Below are positions 46,978-55,673 of a DNA stretch of 64,000 nucleotides, piece by piece. Below the pieces are notes generated by a model. That model had not been told where the DNA came from. It made no database searches and saw only the letters and a program-made list of their open reading frames with translations. The stretch is from Paenibacillus sp. FSL R5-0766. Lineage in GTDB: Bacteria > Bacillota > Bacilli > Paenibacillales > Paenibacillaceae. The DNA lies in contig NZ_CP150227.1 in assembly GCF_037971845.1 (NCBI RefSeq), positions 4,402,001-4,466,000 on the forward strand, written 5' to 3'. Position 1 is the stretch's first letter. Each line of letters begins with the position of its first letter. The translations under genes and the position numbers were made by a program.

Positions 46978-47746
46978 GATTCTTTGTTTCCCCTCTCCAC
47001 TCCATAACGATATCCTCAAACATCCGTTCCTGATAACAGACAATCTGCTTCATCTTCATCAGTTCCAGCACCGCCAGAAAAGTGACAACAATCTCATGGC
47101 GATAGATATGCTCGTCCATCAACTTGGAGAATAACAGTCTGCCTCCCGGCCCCATACTTTCCAAAGCGCCGATGACATCCCGTATCCGGTCCTTAACCGA
47201 AATCTCATCCCGTTTGATTCGGGTTACAGTTGTACGCTTCTCAGCCTTGCGTAGCGCCTTCTGAAAGGCTGCAATCAGGTCAGAGGTGTGTAAACCCTCA
47301 ACCGGGTTCGATTGGGCTTCTACGGGCATATAGGGGCGCAGATCCTCGGGCTCTTTGGAAAATATAAGGCTGCGTTCCCACTCCCGTTCATGAAGATGAC
47401 GCGCAATTCCCTTGTACTTGCGATATTCTATCAGACGTGCAATCAGCTCTGCACGTGGATCATAATCTTCTTCTTCCATATAATCATAATCCTCGAAATC
47501 CTCAATGACCGGTGGTTTGGGCAGTAAAAGTTTGCTCTTGATCGACAGCAATGTTGCTGCCATGACCAGAAATTCACTCGTAATATCCAGTTCCAGTTCC
47601 TGCATCGAATGCAGGTACGCCATGTATTGATCGGTAATATCGCTGATGGGAATATCCTGGATATGAATTTCAGCCTTATCAATCAAATGAAGCAGCAGAT
47701 CCAAAGGCCCTTCAAAAGTCTCCAGTTTGTATGTAACTACCGTCAC
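46946..47746 (-). CDS. scpA: Segregation and condensation protein ScpA
   Basis: 266-residue kleisin subunit bridging the SMC dimer heads. The N-terminus TYKLETFEGPLDLLLHLIDK is diagnostic. An acidic middle (EDFEDYDYMEEEDYD, about 95-110) and a C-terminal winged helix follow. A GTG start at 47746 lies 10 bases after GGGAGG; the longer ORF begins upstream without support. It follows the riboflavin genes as in B. subtilis, but ribT and ypuF are absent. Confidence 0.92.
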   Translation of the reverse strand: MTVVTYKLETFEGPLDLLLHLIDKAEIHIQDIPISDITDQYMAYLHSMQELELDITSEFLVMAATLLSIKSKLLLPKPPVIEDFEDYDYMEEEDYDPRAELIARLIEYRKYKGIARHLHEREWERSLIFSKEPEDLRPYMPVEAQSNPVEGLHTSDLIAAFQKALRKAEKRTTVTRIKRDEISVKDRIRDVIGALESMGPGGRLLFSKLMDEHIYRHEIVVTFLAVLELMKMKQIVCYQERMFEDIVMEWRGETKNHGFSEIEIDY

Positions 47747-47850
47747 TAGACGAATCCTCCCGCCAGAAAAATACAAAACCCTGCTAAGCCGTCCGAATCC
47801 GGTTTCCCGTGTTCGTCTGCGCAAAGCAGGGCACTACTATTAAATAAGCA

Positions 47851-48318
47851 CTATTTTAGCTGTTTCGTCAAGTTTGCCATCTCAATTGCCGCCGTAGCCG
47901 CATCCCAACCTTTGTTACCCGCCTTGGTTCCGGCACGTTCAATCGCTTGTTCAATATTTTCTGTTGTAACCAGTCCAAAGATTGTAGGCACGCCTGTTTT
48001 CAGGTTGATTGCCGCTACCCCTTTAGCCATCTCGTTGCACACATAATCGTAATGTGTAGTTGATCCACGAATGACAGTTCCCAGTGTAATCACCGCATCA
48101 TACTTGCCACTCTCCGCCATTTTCTGCGCTATTAAAGGGATTTCGAACGCACCTGGAACCCAGGCTACATCCACTTCCTCATCTTTCACGCCGTGACGTT
48201 TGAATGCATCGAGCGCTGCACTAAGCAATTTGCTCGTGATGAATTCGTTGAAACGTCCAACAACAACTCCATATCTTAATCCTTCTGATACTAAATGTCC
48301 TTCAAAAAATTGTGCCAT
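47851..48318 (-). CDS. ribH: 6,7-dimethyl-8-ribityllumazine synthase
   Basis: 155 residues; condenses the pyrimidine and dihydroxybutanone phosphate to lumazine. Motifs [14 protein letters not shown] (about 21-34), WVPGAFEIP and [14 protein letters not shown] (catalytic His near 88) are characteristic. Last of four riboflavin genes; about 100 bases separate it from ribBA. Confidence 0.94.
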   Translation of the reverse strand: MAQFFEGHLVSEGLRYGVVVGRFNEFITSKLLSAALDAFKRHGVKDEEVDVAWVPGAFEIPLIAQKMAESGKYDAVITLGTVIRGSTTHYDYVCNEMAKGVAAINLKTGVPTIFGLVTTENIEQAIERAGTKAGNKGWDAATAAIEMANLTKQLK

Positions 48319-48420
48319 TTATGTCATCTCCCTAACGGTATAATGTAATGTAAGTAACGGAAATTCCTAATTAATCTCTTCCATAAATTACATGGTGAAC
48401 GTTATTCATCTAAAATATAT

Positions 48421-49653
48421 TTACTCTTCGTTCTGCTCGATATCATCAAACTTGAGCATATGTCCCAGCTTAGCTTGCTTGGTATGAAGATACACCGTAT
48501 TGTCCTCATTCTCCTCCATCTGGATCGCGACACGCTCTACAACTTCAAGTCCATATCCTTCAAGCCCTTTAATTTTACGAGGGTTGTTAGTAAGCAGTCT
48601 GATCTGACGAACTCCAAGGTCTTTTAGAATTTGAGCGCCTATACCATAATCACGCAAGTCAGCAGCAAAACCCAAACTCAGGTTTGCATCAACAGTATCC
48701 ATACCTTCCTCTTGCAGCTTATAGGCTTTGAGCTTGTTGATCAGGCCAATCCCCCGACCTTCCTGTCTCATATATAACAGTACGCCATTGCCTTCCTCAT
48801 GAATCTGTTTGAGTGCCGCATCAAACTGCGGACCACAGTCACAACGATGCGAATGGAATACATCACCTGTCAAACATTCAGAGTGCACACGTACAAGCAC
48901 AGGTTTCGAACCATCAATTTCTCCTTTAACCAAAGCCACATGTTCCTTATTGTCCACAGCATTTGTATAAGCCACCGCTTGAAACTCACCAAAGTCCGTT
49001 GGCATGCGTACAGCCACTTCACGTTGAACCAGCTGCTCTTTTTCGTTACGGTAACGAATCATGTCCTGAATACTGATCAGCTTCAGATCATGTTTACGGG
49101 CAATCTCCTGCAAATCCGGAAGTCTGGCCATTGTGCCATCTTCCTTAATCACTTCACAGATAACGCCAGCAGGGTAGGAACCACACATGATAGCGAGATC
49201 TACTGCAGCTTCCGTATGTCCGGCACGCCGAAGTACACCGCCGTCTTTTGCAATCAACGGGAACATGTGACCAGGCTTACGGAAGTCCCCAGCTTTCGCC
49301 TCAGGATCGATCAGACCTTTCACAGTAATAGAGCGTTCATGTGCCGAGATACCTGTTGTCGTATCTTTGTGATCCACAGAGACGGTGAAGGCTGTTCCAT
49401 GGAAATCCGTATTTTGTTGAACCATCGGTTTCAGATTAAGTTCGTCCGCACGTTGTTGTGTAATCGGAACACAGACCAGACCTCTACCTTCAGTAATCAT
49501 GAAATTAATGACTTCAGGTGTCGCCTTTTCGGCCAAAGCGATAAAATCGCCTTCATTCTCCCGATCTTCATCATCCACAACAATGACGGGTTTACCCCGC
49601 ATGAGATCATATATGGCTTCTTCTATTGTGTCCAGAATGGATTGTTCTGACAT
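48421..49653 (-). CDS. ribBA: Bifunctional DHBP synthase / GTP cyclohydrolase II
   Basis: 410 residues. The N-terminal domain (about 1-205) makes 3,4-dihydroxy-2-butanone 4-phosphate, with [13 protein letters not shown] at the metal site and the GHTEAAVDL motif. The C-terminal domain (about 208-400) opens GTP, with zinc-binding cysteines in [20 protein letters not shown] and the GRGIGLINK motif. Both activities feed riboflavin synthesis. Position between ribE and ribH is standard. Confidence 0.95.
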   Translation of the reverse strand: MSEQSILDTIEEAIYDLMRGKPVIVVDDEDRENEGDFIALAEKATPEVINFMITEGRGLVCVPITQQRADELNLKPMVQQNTDFHGTAFTVSVDHKDTTTGISAHERSITVKGLIDPEAKAGDFRKPGHMFPLIAKDGGVLRRAGHTEAAVDLAIMCGSYPAGVICEVIKEDGTMARLPDLQEIARKHDLKLISIQDMIRYRNEKEQLVQREVAVRMPTDFGEFQAVAYTNAVDNKEHVALVKGEIDGSKPVLVRVHSECLTGDVFHSHRCDCGPQFDAALKQIHEEGNGVLLYMRQEGRGIGLINKLKAYKLQEEGMDTVDANLSLGFAADLRDYGIGAQILKDLGVRQIRLLTNNPRKIKGLEGYGLEVVERVAIQMEENEDNTVYLHTKQAKLGHMLKFDDIEQNEE

Positions 49654-49685
49654 TGCTCCACCTCCAGTTAATTTCTGTTCTCTAT

Positions 49686-50354
49686 TTATGCAAATCCGTG
49701 ATTGGCGAGAAAATCTTCACTGATACTGCGCGGCTTGCCAGCACCCGTCTCCCGATGTCCTCTCCCATACTGGAGCAGATGATCCACATATTTGCCCAAA
49801 ATATCGCATTCGATATTAATGGTATCCCCTGTCTTTTTCACATTTAGTACAGTTTCACCAATGGTATGCGGGATAATGGAAACCGTGAATGCGGTATCCG
49901 ACGTTTGGACAACGGTCAAGCTAATGCCATCCAGTGTAACCGATCCTTTGGGGATCAGATATTTGAACAACTGGTGATCATCAGGCTTGACCTCAAACAC
50001 AATTGCATTCTGATCACGTGTTATACTGCCAATCACTCCAGTACCATCGACATGACCCTGTACGATATGTCCGCCAAAACGACCGCCTGATTGCATGGCC
50101 CGCTCCAGATTAACTTTACTGCCAGATTGCAGCTGACTGAGATTGGTATGGCGATAGGTTTCAGGCATTACATCGGCGGTAAAACCTCCACCTTCGAGCG
50201 TTGTCGCAGTTAAGCACACGCCGTTCACTGCTACACTATCACCAATCTTCAGATCATCCATGATGGCGGAAGCTCCGATATTCAGGACCATCGCTTCGCC
50301 TTTCCGACCAATACGCCGGATCTGACCGACTTCTTCCACCAAACCGGTAAACAT
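49686..50354 (-). CDS. ribE: Riboflavin synthase alpha chain
   Basis: 222 residues; dismutates two lumazines to riboflavin. Two homologous barrel domains each start with a similar motif ([15 protein letters not shown] and [18 protein letters not shown]). The ATG at 50354 lies 6 bases after GGGAGGCG. It lies between ribD and ribBA and shares the FMN-riboswitch-controlled transcript. Confidence 0.94.
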   Translation of the reverse strand: MFTGLVEEVGQIRRIGRKGEAMVLNIGASAIMDDLKIGDSVAVNGVCLTATTLEGGGFTADVMPETYRHTNLSQLQSGSKVNLERAMQSGGRFGGHIVQGHVDGTGVIGSITRDQNAIVFEVKPDDHQLFKYLIPKGSVTLDGISLTVVQTSDTAFTVSIIPHTIGETVLNVKKTGDTINIECDILGKYVDHLLQYGRGHRETGAGKPRSISEDFLANHGFA

Positions 50355-50415
50355 GCTGCCGCCTCCCTTTTTCAAGTTATAAAAAACTTAACTTTCTACT
50401 TTAAAATCCATTTAT

Positions 50416-51513
50416 TTATTCAGGCCACACCGGAATACCGCCAATGCTGATATTATCTCCAACTTGTTCGATCTCCAACTGATTCAATTGGATCGCCTGA
50501 TTCATACGTTCCACACCCTCGAAGCGGAAGCTTCCAGGTGTATCATAACCGCCTACAATCTTCGGAGCGATAAACATGAGCAGTCGATCGACCAACCTTG
50601 CCTCCAGCATGGCTCCATTCAAGGTGCCTCCACCTTCAAGCAAAATTGAACCAATGTCACGCTCACCCAACTTGCTAAGTCCGTTTAACAGATCCACACG
50701 TGGTCCAGGACCACAGCGAATAATTTCGACGCCGTAGGCTTCCAAACGTTCAGCAGCTTCAGGACTGGCTTCGTCTGTTGTCAGCACCCATGTTGGAGCA
50801 AGACCATCCTTAACCATTTTGGCACCTACGGGAAGACGTAACTTGGAATCCACCACAATGCGCACTGGACTAATGCCTTCGACTTGCAAACGGGTTGTAA
50901 GTTCCGGATTATCGGCAATCACTGTGTCGACGCCAACCATAATTCCCTGGTGACGATGACGAAGGGCATGCACAATCTCACGAGCAGGCTCGTTGGAGAT
51001 CCACTTGCTGTCTCCGCTGCGAGTAGCAATTTTCCCATCCAAAGTTGTAGCTGTCTTCAACGTCACAAAAGGTAGACCCGTTGTAATAAATTTAATGAAT
51101 TTTTCATTCATGCGTCTTCCACGCTCACGCAGTACGCCAACTTCAACTTCAATGCCTTGTTGACGAAGCATGCTTATGCCCCTGCCAGATACTTGCGGAT
51201 TTGGATCTTCACAACATACCACAACACGTTTCACCTTTTCATGAATCAGGCGTTCACTACAAGGTGGCGTCTTGCCATAATGACTACAAGGCTCAAGTGT
51301 AACGTATACCGTACTTCCTTCTGCATCACTGCCTGCCATGTTAAGTGCATGCACCTCTGCATGACCGGTTCCACGTTTCAGATGGCTCCCCAGGCCTACA
51401 ATACGACCTTCTTTCACAACTACACATCCAACGACCGGATTGATCCCCGTCTGTCCCTGTGCTCGTTCCGCCATATCCAATGCCAGTGCCATATAAAATT
51501 CATCATTGATCAT
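50416..51513 (-). CDS. ribD: Bifunctional riboflavin deaminase/reductase
   Basis: About 365 residues. The N-terminal deaminase domain has HAEVHALNMAG (His-Ala-Glu zinc and catalytic site, about 49-59) and PCSHYGKTPPC (zinc cysteines, about 74-84). The C-terminal reductase (about 150-360) has KTATTLDGKIATRSGDSKWI and GGGTLNGAMLEA. It is the first gene after the FMN riboswitch. The start is probably the ATG at 51513 (MINDEFYM), although a TTG two codons earlier is possible. Confidence 0.93.
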   Translation of the reverse strand: MINDEFYMALALDMAERAQGQTGINPVVGCVVVKEGRIVGLGSHLKRGTGHAEVHALNMAGSDAEGSTVYVTLEPCSHYGKTPPCSERLIHEKVKRVVVCCEDPNPQVSGRGISMLRQQGIEVEVGVLRERGRRMNEKFIKFITTGLPFVTLKTATTLDGKIATRSGDSKWISNEPAREIVHALRHRHQGIMVGVDTVIADNPELTTRLQVEGISPVRIVVDSKLRLPVGAKMVKDGLAPTWVLTTDEASPEAAERLEAYGVEIIRCGPGPRVDLLNGLSKLGERDIGSILLEGGGTLNGAMLEARLVDRLLMFIAPKIVGGYDTPGSFRFEGVERMNQAIQLNQLEIEQVGDNISIGGIPVWPE

Positions 51514-51553
51514 TTCCAAATCCGTTCACCCCGCGGTTTAAAGTCTTGTTTAT

Positions 51554-51590
51554 TAAAAAATCCCCGTCGAACAATCAGTTCGATGGGGAT
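51554..51590 (-). terminator. Expression-platform terminator of the FMN riboswitch
   Basis: Minus-strand ATCCCCATCGAACTG with TTCGACGGGGAT followed by six T residues, about 35 bases before ribD. FMN binding to the upstream aptamer should favour this stem. Confidence 0.8.
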
Positions 51591-51844
51591 GATGAGAGAC
51601 AAATGTCAACAGCAGGAGTGAAATGTATACAGCACGCCAACACTTTGCCCAAAACTTCATTTCGGGCAAGTGAAAATAGACACATACCTTAATGAACATC
51701 AATTACAGGTAAAGAGCTTTTATAGTGCGGCATATGTATGGAACTGTCCGGCGTAACCGGATCTTCCCTGCACAGTGCAAGACATCACACATCGTGACCG
51801 TGCAGCAATACTCCTGCTGAATGCAAACCTGTTAGGTCTGCACC

Positions 51845-52010
51845 TCTCCTTCTCCCATCCAGACTATACTGTCGGTTCTGGAATTACACCAGATCAGCCA
51901 TCTGCCAATGGCAGACAGGTCACGGACTTTGCATCAAGTGCTGGACACATAGGTCCTTACACTTCCTGCATCACCGCCGGTAGGGAATTGCACCCTGCCC
52001 TGAAGGATTG
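51845..52010 (-). ncRNA. FMN riboswitch (RFN element)
   Basis: On the minus strand the conserved RFN blocks appear in order: CTTCAGGGCAGGGTG near the 5' end, CCCTACCGGCGG, CCTGTCTGCCATTGGCAG and GGATGGGAGAAGGA near the 3' end. It precedes the riboflavin genes and a downstream terminator, so it should shut off ribD-ribE-ribBA-ribH when FMN is abundant. The 51600-51840 spacer between aptamer and terminator holds no gene. Confidence 0.95.
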
Positions 52011-52027
52011 CTTTCGTTATTAATTGG

Positions 52028-52056
52028 ATGTTAGCACTTTAATGCCAAAAAATCAA
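52028..52056 (-). promoter_or_regulatory. Probable promoter of the rib operon
   Basis: TTGATT at 52056-52051 and TAACAT at 52033-52028 with a 17-base spacer on the minus strand, about 20 bases before the FMN riboswitch. Confidence 0.6.
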
Positions 52057-52109
52057 TTGTTTTTTGTTCCTTTTTGTCACATACTAACTTTTAATAAGCT
52101 AAGAAACAA

Positions 52110-52145
52110 CAAAAAACCGCTTCCTCTTAAGGAGGTACGGTTTTT
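52110..52145 (-). terminator. Terminator after the 441-residue gene
   Basis: Minus-strand AAAAACCGTACCTCC with AGGAAGCGGTTTT followed by T residues. It lies 36 bases after the stop codon and insulates the riboswitch transcript. Confidence 0.8.
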
Positions 52146-52180
52146 GCTTGGAGGCACATTTTCACATCCATCGTATCATT

Positions 52181-53506
52181 CTACATATCAGGAAAACACC
52201 AGCTCGCCATATGCTTTAATTCTTTGGCATTATGGAATGGAGTGCGGTCAGGTTCTTGCAGGGGCGAAGTCGGAAGCGGGAACTCTCGTGCGACCCTTCT
52301 GACCCAACTTGTGGAATCAATCGCAATAGCCGAGCATTTCCAACGTCCATTCGCTCTTGGTCGAAACGTCCCATGCAAATCTGCTTTTCCCGGCATCTCT
52401 GGAAAGACACCATCCAGATATTCAACGATGACACGCTTGTCTCTGACTTCATGACAATATACTGTCACCCAAACACCTTCCCGGACCCTAACAGCATACA
52501 CATCGCCAGACTGTACCTCCCCGGTACCTGCATCAGGAGATGCCTTTGGCACTTTTCCACGAACACTTCTCTTCTTCTCCAATGCCCCTAAGATTGTGTC
52601 CTTTACAGCTGGACTCTCACCAGGCTTATTCGCAAGAGATATATTATTCAGATCAAACTCATGAAATATCTTGTTCAGGTTGTTCTCATTAATTCCGACA
52701 GATGAATCCCACCACGCCAGAGGGGCCTGCACTTCAACCCGCACATTGGGGCGTGCGTCACGTTGCATGTAAGAGGTGAATTCCGTAATCATTCCAGGAT
52801 GCTCCGGCGTATCCAGTATGCCAATCAGAGCTAACGTCTCAAGCAAATCACGGTAGGCATATTCCTTCTGTGTAGGTAAAAGACGTTCCTTCTTGAGCGC
52901 TACTGCTGCCTTGCTGTAACGTGTTTTGGGAGGTAATTCGCGCAGCACCGTTAACACCGCACGGAATGTCCAGCGGTCGTAATCATTGGGTATTGGAATC
53001 TCCTGCGCGGCAGCCAGTTCTCGAAGTGCCAACACGCTTCCAAAAGGATCACCGTCCAACGGGGTTCCATTGGTCATCCGCCAATACCATTGCAGCGTTG
53101 TGTCGGTTGCTTGATCTACACTTAATCCGCAGATCTTACAAGTGTTCGAAGATGGATATGGCGTATGTTCATGACTTGGCATACTGCTCGCAATAAGCTT
53201 GCCTGTAAGCAACGAGCGCCAGATCATGGGTGCTGACCACAAAGAGGATACAAAGGCCTGCGCTGCATCATTGATCGTCCATTGATTCGCAACTTTTTTC
53301 AGCTCAGTAATCGTTTCATCGTGTTGCGGACGTACAAATCGATTCGGTGAATGCCCGGCTGCCTCAAGCGCTTCTCGATCCTTTACGGATAGACTATCCG
53401 GAACGACATGCCGGGATGCCTGCAGTTCTTCATCCCACAACGTGCGCTCACTATAAATTTGTTTTAACAAGCTTAGCTGAGTAACCATATCCAAGGTTTT
53501 ATTCAT
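52181..53506 (-). CDS. 441-residue protein of unknown function
   Basis: 441 residues with no recognised family. A CKIC pair (near residue 122) hints at a small metal site. The middle is helical; a C-terminal segment (about 330-370) with GDVYAVRVREGVWVTVY and KRVIVEYLDGVFP looks like a small beta barrel. There is no signal peptide or membrane helix, so it is probably cytoplasmic. The start is unclear: the ATG at 53506 is only two bases from AAAGG, and a TTG five codons in (about 53494) is better spaced. It lies alone between the rib operon and ppiB with its own terminator, where B. subtilis has no counterpart. Confidence 0.6.
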   Translation of the reverse strand: MNKTLDMVTQLSLLKQIYSERTLWDEELQASRHVVPDSLSVKDREALEAAGHSPNRFVRPQHDETITELKKVANQWTINDAAQAFVSSLWSAPMIWRSLLTGKLIASSMPSHEHTPYPSSNTCKICGLSVDQATDTTLQWYWRMTNGTPLDGDPFGSVLALRELAAAQEIPIPNDYDRWTFRAVLTVLRELPPKTRYSKAAVALKKERLLPTQKEYAYRDLLETLALIGILDTPEHPGMITEFTSYMQRDARPNVRVEVQAPLAWWDSSVGINENNLNKIFHEFDLNNISLANKPGESPAVKDTILGALEKKRSVRGKVPKASPDAGTGEVQSGDVYAVRVREGVWVTVYCHEVRDKRVIVEYLDGVFPEMPGKADLHGTFRPRANGRWKCSAIAIDSTSWVRRVAREFPLPTSPLQEPDRTPFHNAKELKHMASWCFPDM

Positions 53507-53538
53507 CCTTTCTAATTATCGATTTGAAGTATGTAAAA

Positions 53539-53570
53539 ATAAAAAAAGTGCTTCTATAAAAGAAGCACTT
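53539..53570 (-). terminator. Terminator after ppiB
   Basis: Minus-strand AAGTGCTTCT-TTTAT-AGAAGCACTT followed by a T-rich tail. Confidence 0.9.
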
Positions 53571-53599
53571 CATGTTTGGATCCAGTTAAGGTGAAGGTA

Positions 53600-54031
53600 T
53601 TAAGCTTCTACAACTTCAACAGTTTCCATTTTGTCTTTACCTTCTAAAGCGTCCACGAACTCCATACCTTTAGTTACTTTACCAAATACAGTATGTTGTC
53701 CATCCAAATGTGGTTGAGGTTGGTAGCAGATGTAGAACTGGCTTCCACCTGTGTTACGGCCAGCATGTGCCATAGCAAGTGTTCCGCGCTCATGTTTGTT
53801 CGGGTTAATTTCACAATTGATTGTGTAACCTGGGCCACCTGCACCGGAACCGTTAGGGCATCCGCCTTGAGCTACAAAGCCCGGGATAACGCGGTGGAAT
53901 GTAAGACCATTGTAGAAACCGGAATTAGCCAGTTTCTCAAAGTTTGCTACTGTGTTTGGAGCTTCTTGATCGAACAGATCGATCAGAACTTCTCCGCCGT
54001 TTGCCAATTTAATTTTCGCTTGTTTCGCCAT
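53600..54031 (-). CDS. ppiB: Cyclophilin-type peptidyl-prolyl isomerase
   Basis: 143 residues of the cyclophilin family. Active-site residues appear in [13 protein letters not shown] (Arg near 47), [19 protein letters not shown] and GGSQF. It has no signal peptide, so it is cytoplasmic. The ATG at 54031 has AAAGGAG upstream. Neighbouring lysA matches the B. subtilis ppiB-lysA order. It has its own terminator. Confidence 0.95.
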   Translation of the reverse strand: MAKQAKIKLANGGEVLIDLFDQEAPNTVANFEKLANSGFYNGLTFHRVIPGFVAQGGCPNGSGAGGPGYTINCEINPNKHERGTLAMAHAGRNTGGSQFYICYQPQPHLDGQHTVFGKVTKGMEFVDALEGKDKMETVEVVEA

Positions 54032-54182
54032 ATGTAAATGACTCCTTTCGTATTGACCATCGTTAATGGTGCCAGAACGCATGACCCTGGGCCAAGCATT
54101 ACAGCACTTTTCTTAGTGTACACCGAAAATGTCTGGATCGCAAAAAAAACGGCAACTTTTTTCATGATTTAGCTCAAATACG

Positions 54183-54222
54183 CAAAAAGCAGACGAAAAA
54201 GGAAGGTCCCTTTTCATCTGCT
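54183..54222 (-). terminator. Terminator after lysA
   Basis: Minus-strand AGCAGATGAAAAGGGA with TCCTTTTTCGTCTGCT followed by TTTT. Confidence 0.85.
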
Positions 54223-54238
54223 TCAACTTTTAAACGAA

Positions 54239-55570
54239 TTAGCGAGTTACTGGCTGTTTGCCAATACGTGCAGGTACCAGGTCATTCTGGATGATATCTT
54301 GATACGTCTCACGGCGTACCACGACATCTCCTTGACCGTCTTTGACAAATACAACGGCTGGACGACGAATCCGGTTGTAGTTGCTCGCCATGGAGTAGTT
54401 ATACGCGCCTGTGCAAGCTACAGCGAGCAGATCGCCGCTTTCCACTTTTGGCAGGTCCAGATCCCAGATCAGCATATCGCCACTCTCGCAGCATTTACCT
54501 GCAACAGATACCGTTTCCTGAGCAGCCTCATTTGCACGATTTGCAAGCACGGCTTCGTACTTGGATTCATACAAAGCAGGACGTGGGTTATCGGTCATAC
54601 CACCATCCACGGCAACGTATTTACGCACGCCTGGAATGTCTTTGCTTGTTCCAACGGTATACAGCGTTGTTCCCGCTTCACCCACGATGCTGCGGCCTGG
54701 CTCAACCCAGATCTCAGGTACGGCATAGCCGATTTGAGCAAAATGATTTTTAACAGCGTCTGTAATAGCCTTCACATATTGCGCAACTTCAAGCGGCGTA
54801 TCTCCATCGATATAACGGATTCCGAATCCACCACCCAGGTTAACCACTTTGAAAGCAACATTAAGACGCTCATATACACTTGCTGCAAATTCAGCAACAC
54901 GTTGAACAGCCATCTGGAAGCCTTCAACTTCGAAGATCTGGGAACCGATGTGGGAATGCACACCGAGCAATACCAGGTTAGTCTGCTTGGAAGCCAAGTC
55001 AATCGCTTCAAATGCTGTACCATTGCCGATATCGAATCCAAATTTCGAATCCGTTTGACCTGTGGAAATATATTCATGCGTATGTGCCTCAACACCAGGC
55101 GTCACACGAAGCAAAATGTTTACTTTACGATTTTTGTCCGCTGCTACAGCCTGCAACAGATGCAATTCATTGAAGTTATCAACAACAAAACATCCAATCT
55201 CCGCATCAAGAGCCATTTCGATCTCTTCCAGCGTTTTGTTGTTACCGTGGAAGTGAATGCGCTCAGCCGGGAATCCTGCTTGCAGTGCAGTAAACAGTTC
55301 ACCGTCAGATACGACATCCAGGGAAAGTCCTTCTTCTGCTGCAAGGGCACACATCGCCATTACACAGAATGCTTTACTTGCGTAAGCAACCTGGAAGCCC
55401 AATCCGGAAGCACGGAATGCTTCCATATATTCTCTGCAACGCTCGCGAACCAATTGCTCGTCCACAACGTACAGGGGAGTTCCAAATTGTTCTTTCAGAT
55501 CTGTTGCATCAACTCCGCCAATCTCCAGATGTCCTTGCACATTTATTTTACTTGTACCATGTAAATACAT
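54239..55570 (-). CDS. lysA: Diaminopimelate decarboxylase
   Basis: 443 residues; PLP enzyme that converts meso-diaminopimelate to lysine. The PLP Lys lies in FQVAYASKAFC (about residue 59), and HSHIGSQIF, EPGRSIVGEAG and CESGDMLIWD are characteristic, including the catalytic Cys. The ATG at 55570 (MYLHGTSK) has GAGG about 10 bases upstream; an earlier ATG overlaps that site. No lysine riboswitch was seen in the 100-base upstream gap, only an inverted repeat. Confidence 0.94.
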   Translation of the reverse strand: MYLHGTSKINVQGHLEIGGVDATDLKEQFGTPLYVVDEQLVRERCREYMEAFRASGLGFQVAYASKAFCVMAMCALAAEEGLSLDVVSDGELFTALQAGFPAERIHFHGNNKTLEEIEMALDAEIGCFVVDNFNELHLLQAVAADKNRKVNILLRVTPGVEAHTHEYISTGQTDSKFGFDIGNGTAFEAIDLASKQTNLVLLGVHSHIGSQIFEVEGFQMAVQRVAEFAASVYERLNVAFKVVNLGGGFGIRYIDGDTPLEVAQYVKAITDAVKNHFAQIGYAVPEIWVEPGRSIVGEAGTTLYTVGTSKDIPGVRKYVAVDGGMTDNPRPALYESKYEAVLANRANEAAQETVSVAGKCCESGDMLIWDLDLPKVESGDLLAVACTGAYNYSMASNYNRIRRPAVVFVKDGQGDVVVRRETYQDIIQNDLVPARIGKQPVTR

Positions 55571-55591
55571 AATCTGCATTCCTCACTTTTT

Positions 55592-55636
55592 ATATACTGG
55601 AACAATTGATATTCCAATGATTTTACACCAGTATAT
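55592..55636. repeat. Inverted repeat between spoVAF and lysA
   Basis: ATATACTGG at 55592-55600 and CCAGTATAT at 55628-55636 form a perfect 9-bp stem around a 27-base loop that contains a smaller GGAA/TTCC pair. There is no T run. It lies in the lysA leader, so an operator or leader-RNA role is possible. Confidence 0.4.
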
Positions 55637-55673
55637 CAAATTAGGCAGCGAGATGAATGGATTTTTCGGAAGA

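Noticed and set aside
51775-52302. Two plus-strand ORFs across the riboflavin leader
   Set aside because: They lie over the FMN riboswitch and the promoter region; translation has no recognisable features and the RNA element explains the conservation.
54299-55564. 421-residue plus-strand ORF opposite lysA
   Set aside because: Translation is rich in Cys, His and Phe with no domain, while the minus strand encodes a complete LysA with all motifs.
55571-55673. Lysine riboswitch upstream of lysA
   Set aside because: The gap is only about 100 bases and lacks L-box conserved blocks; only an inverted repeat is present.
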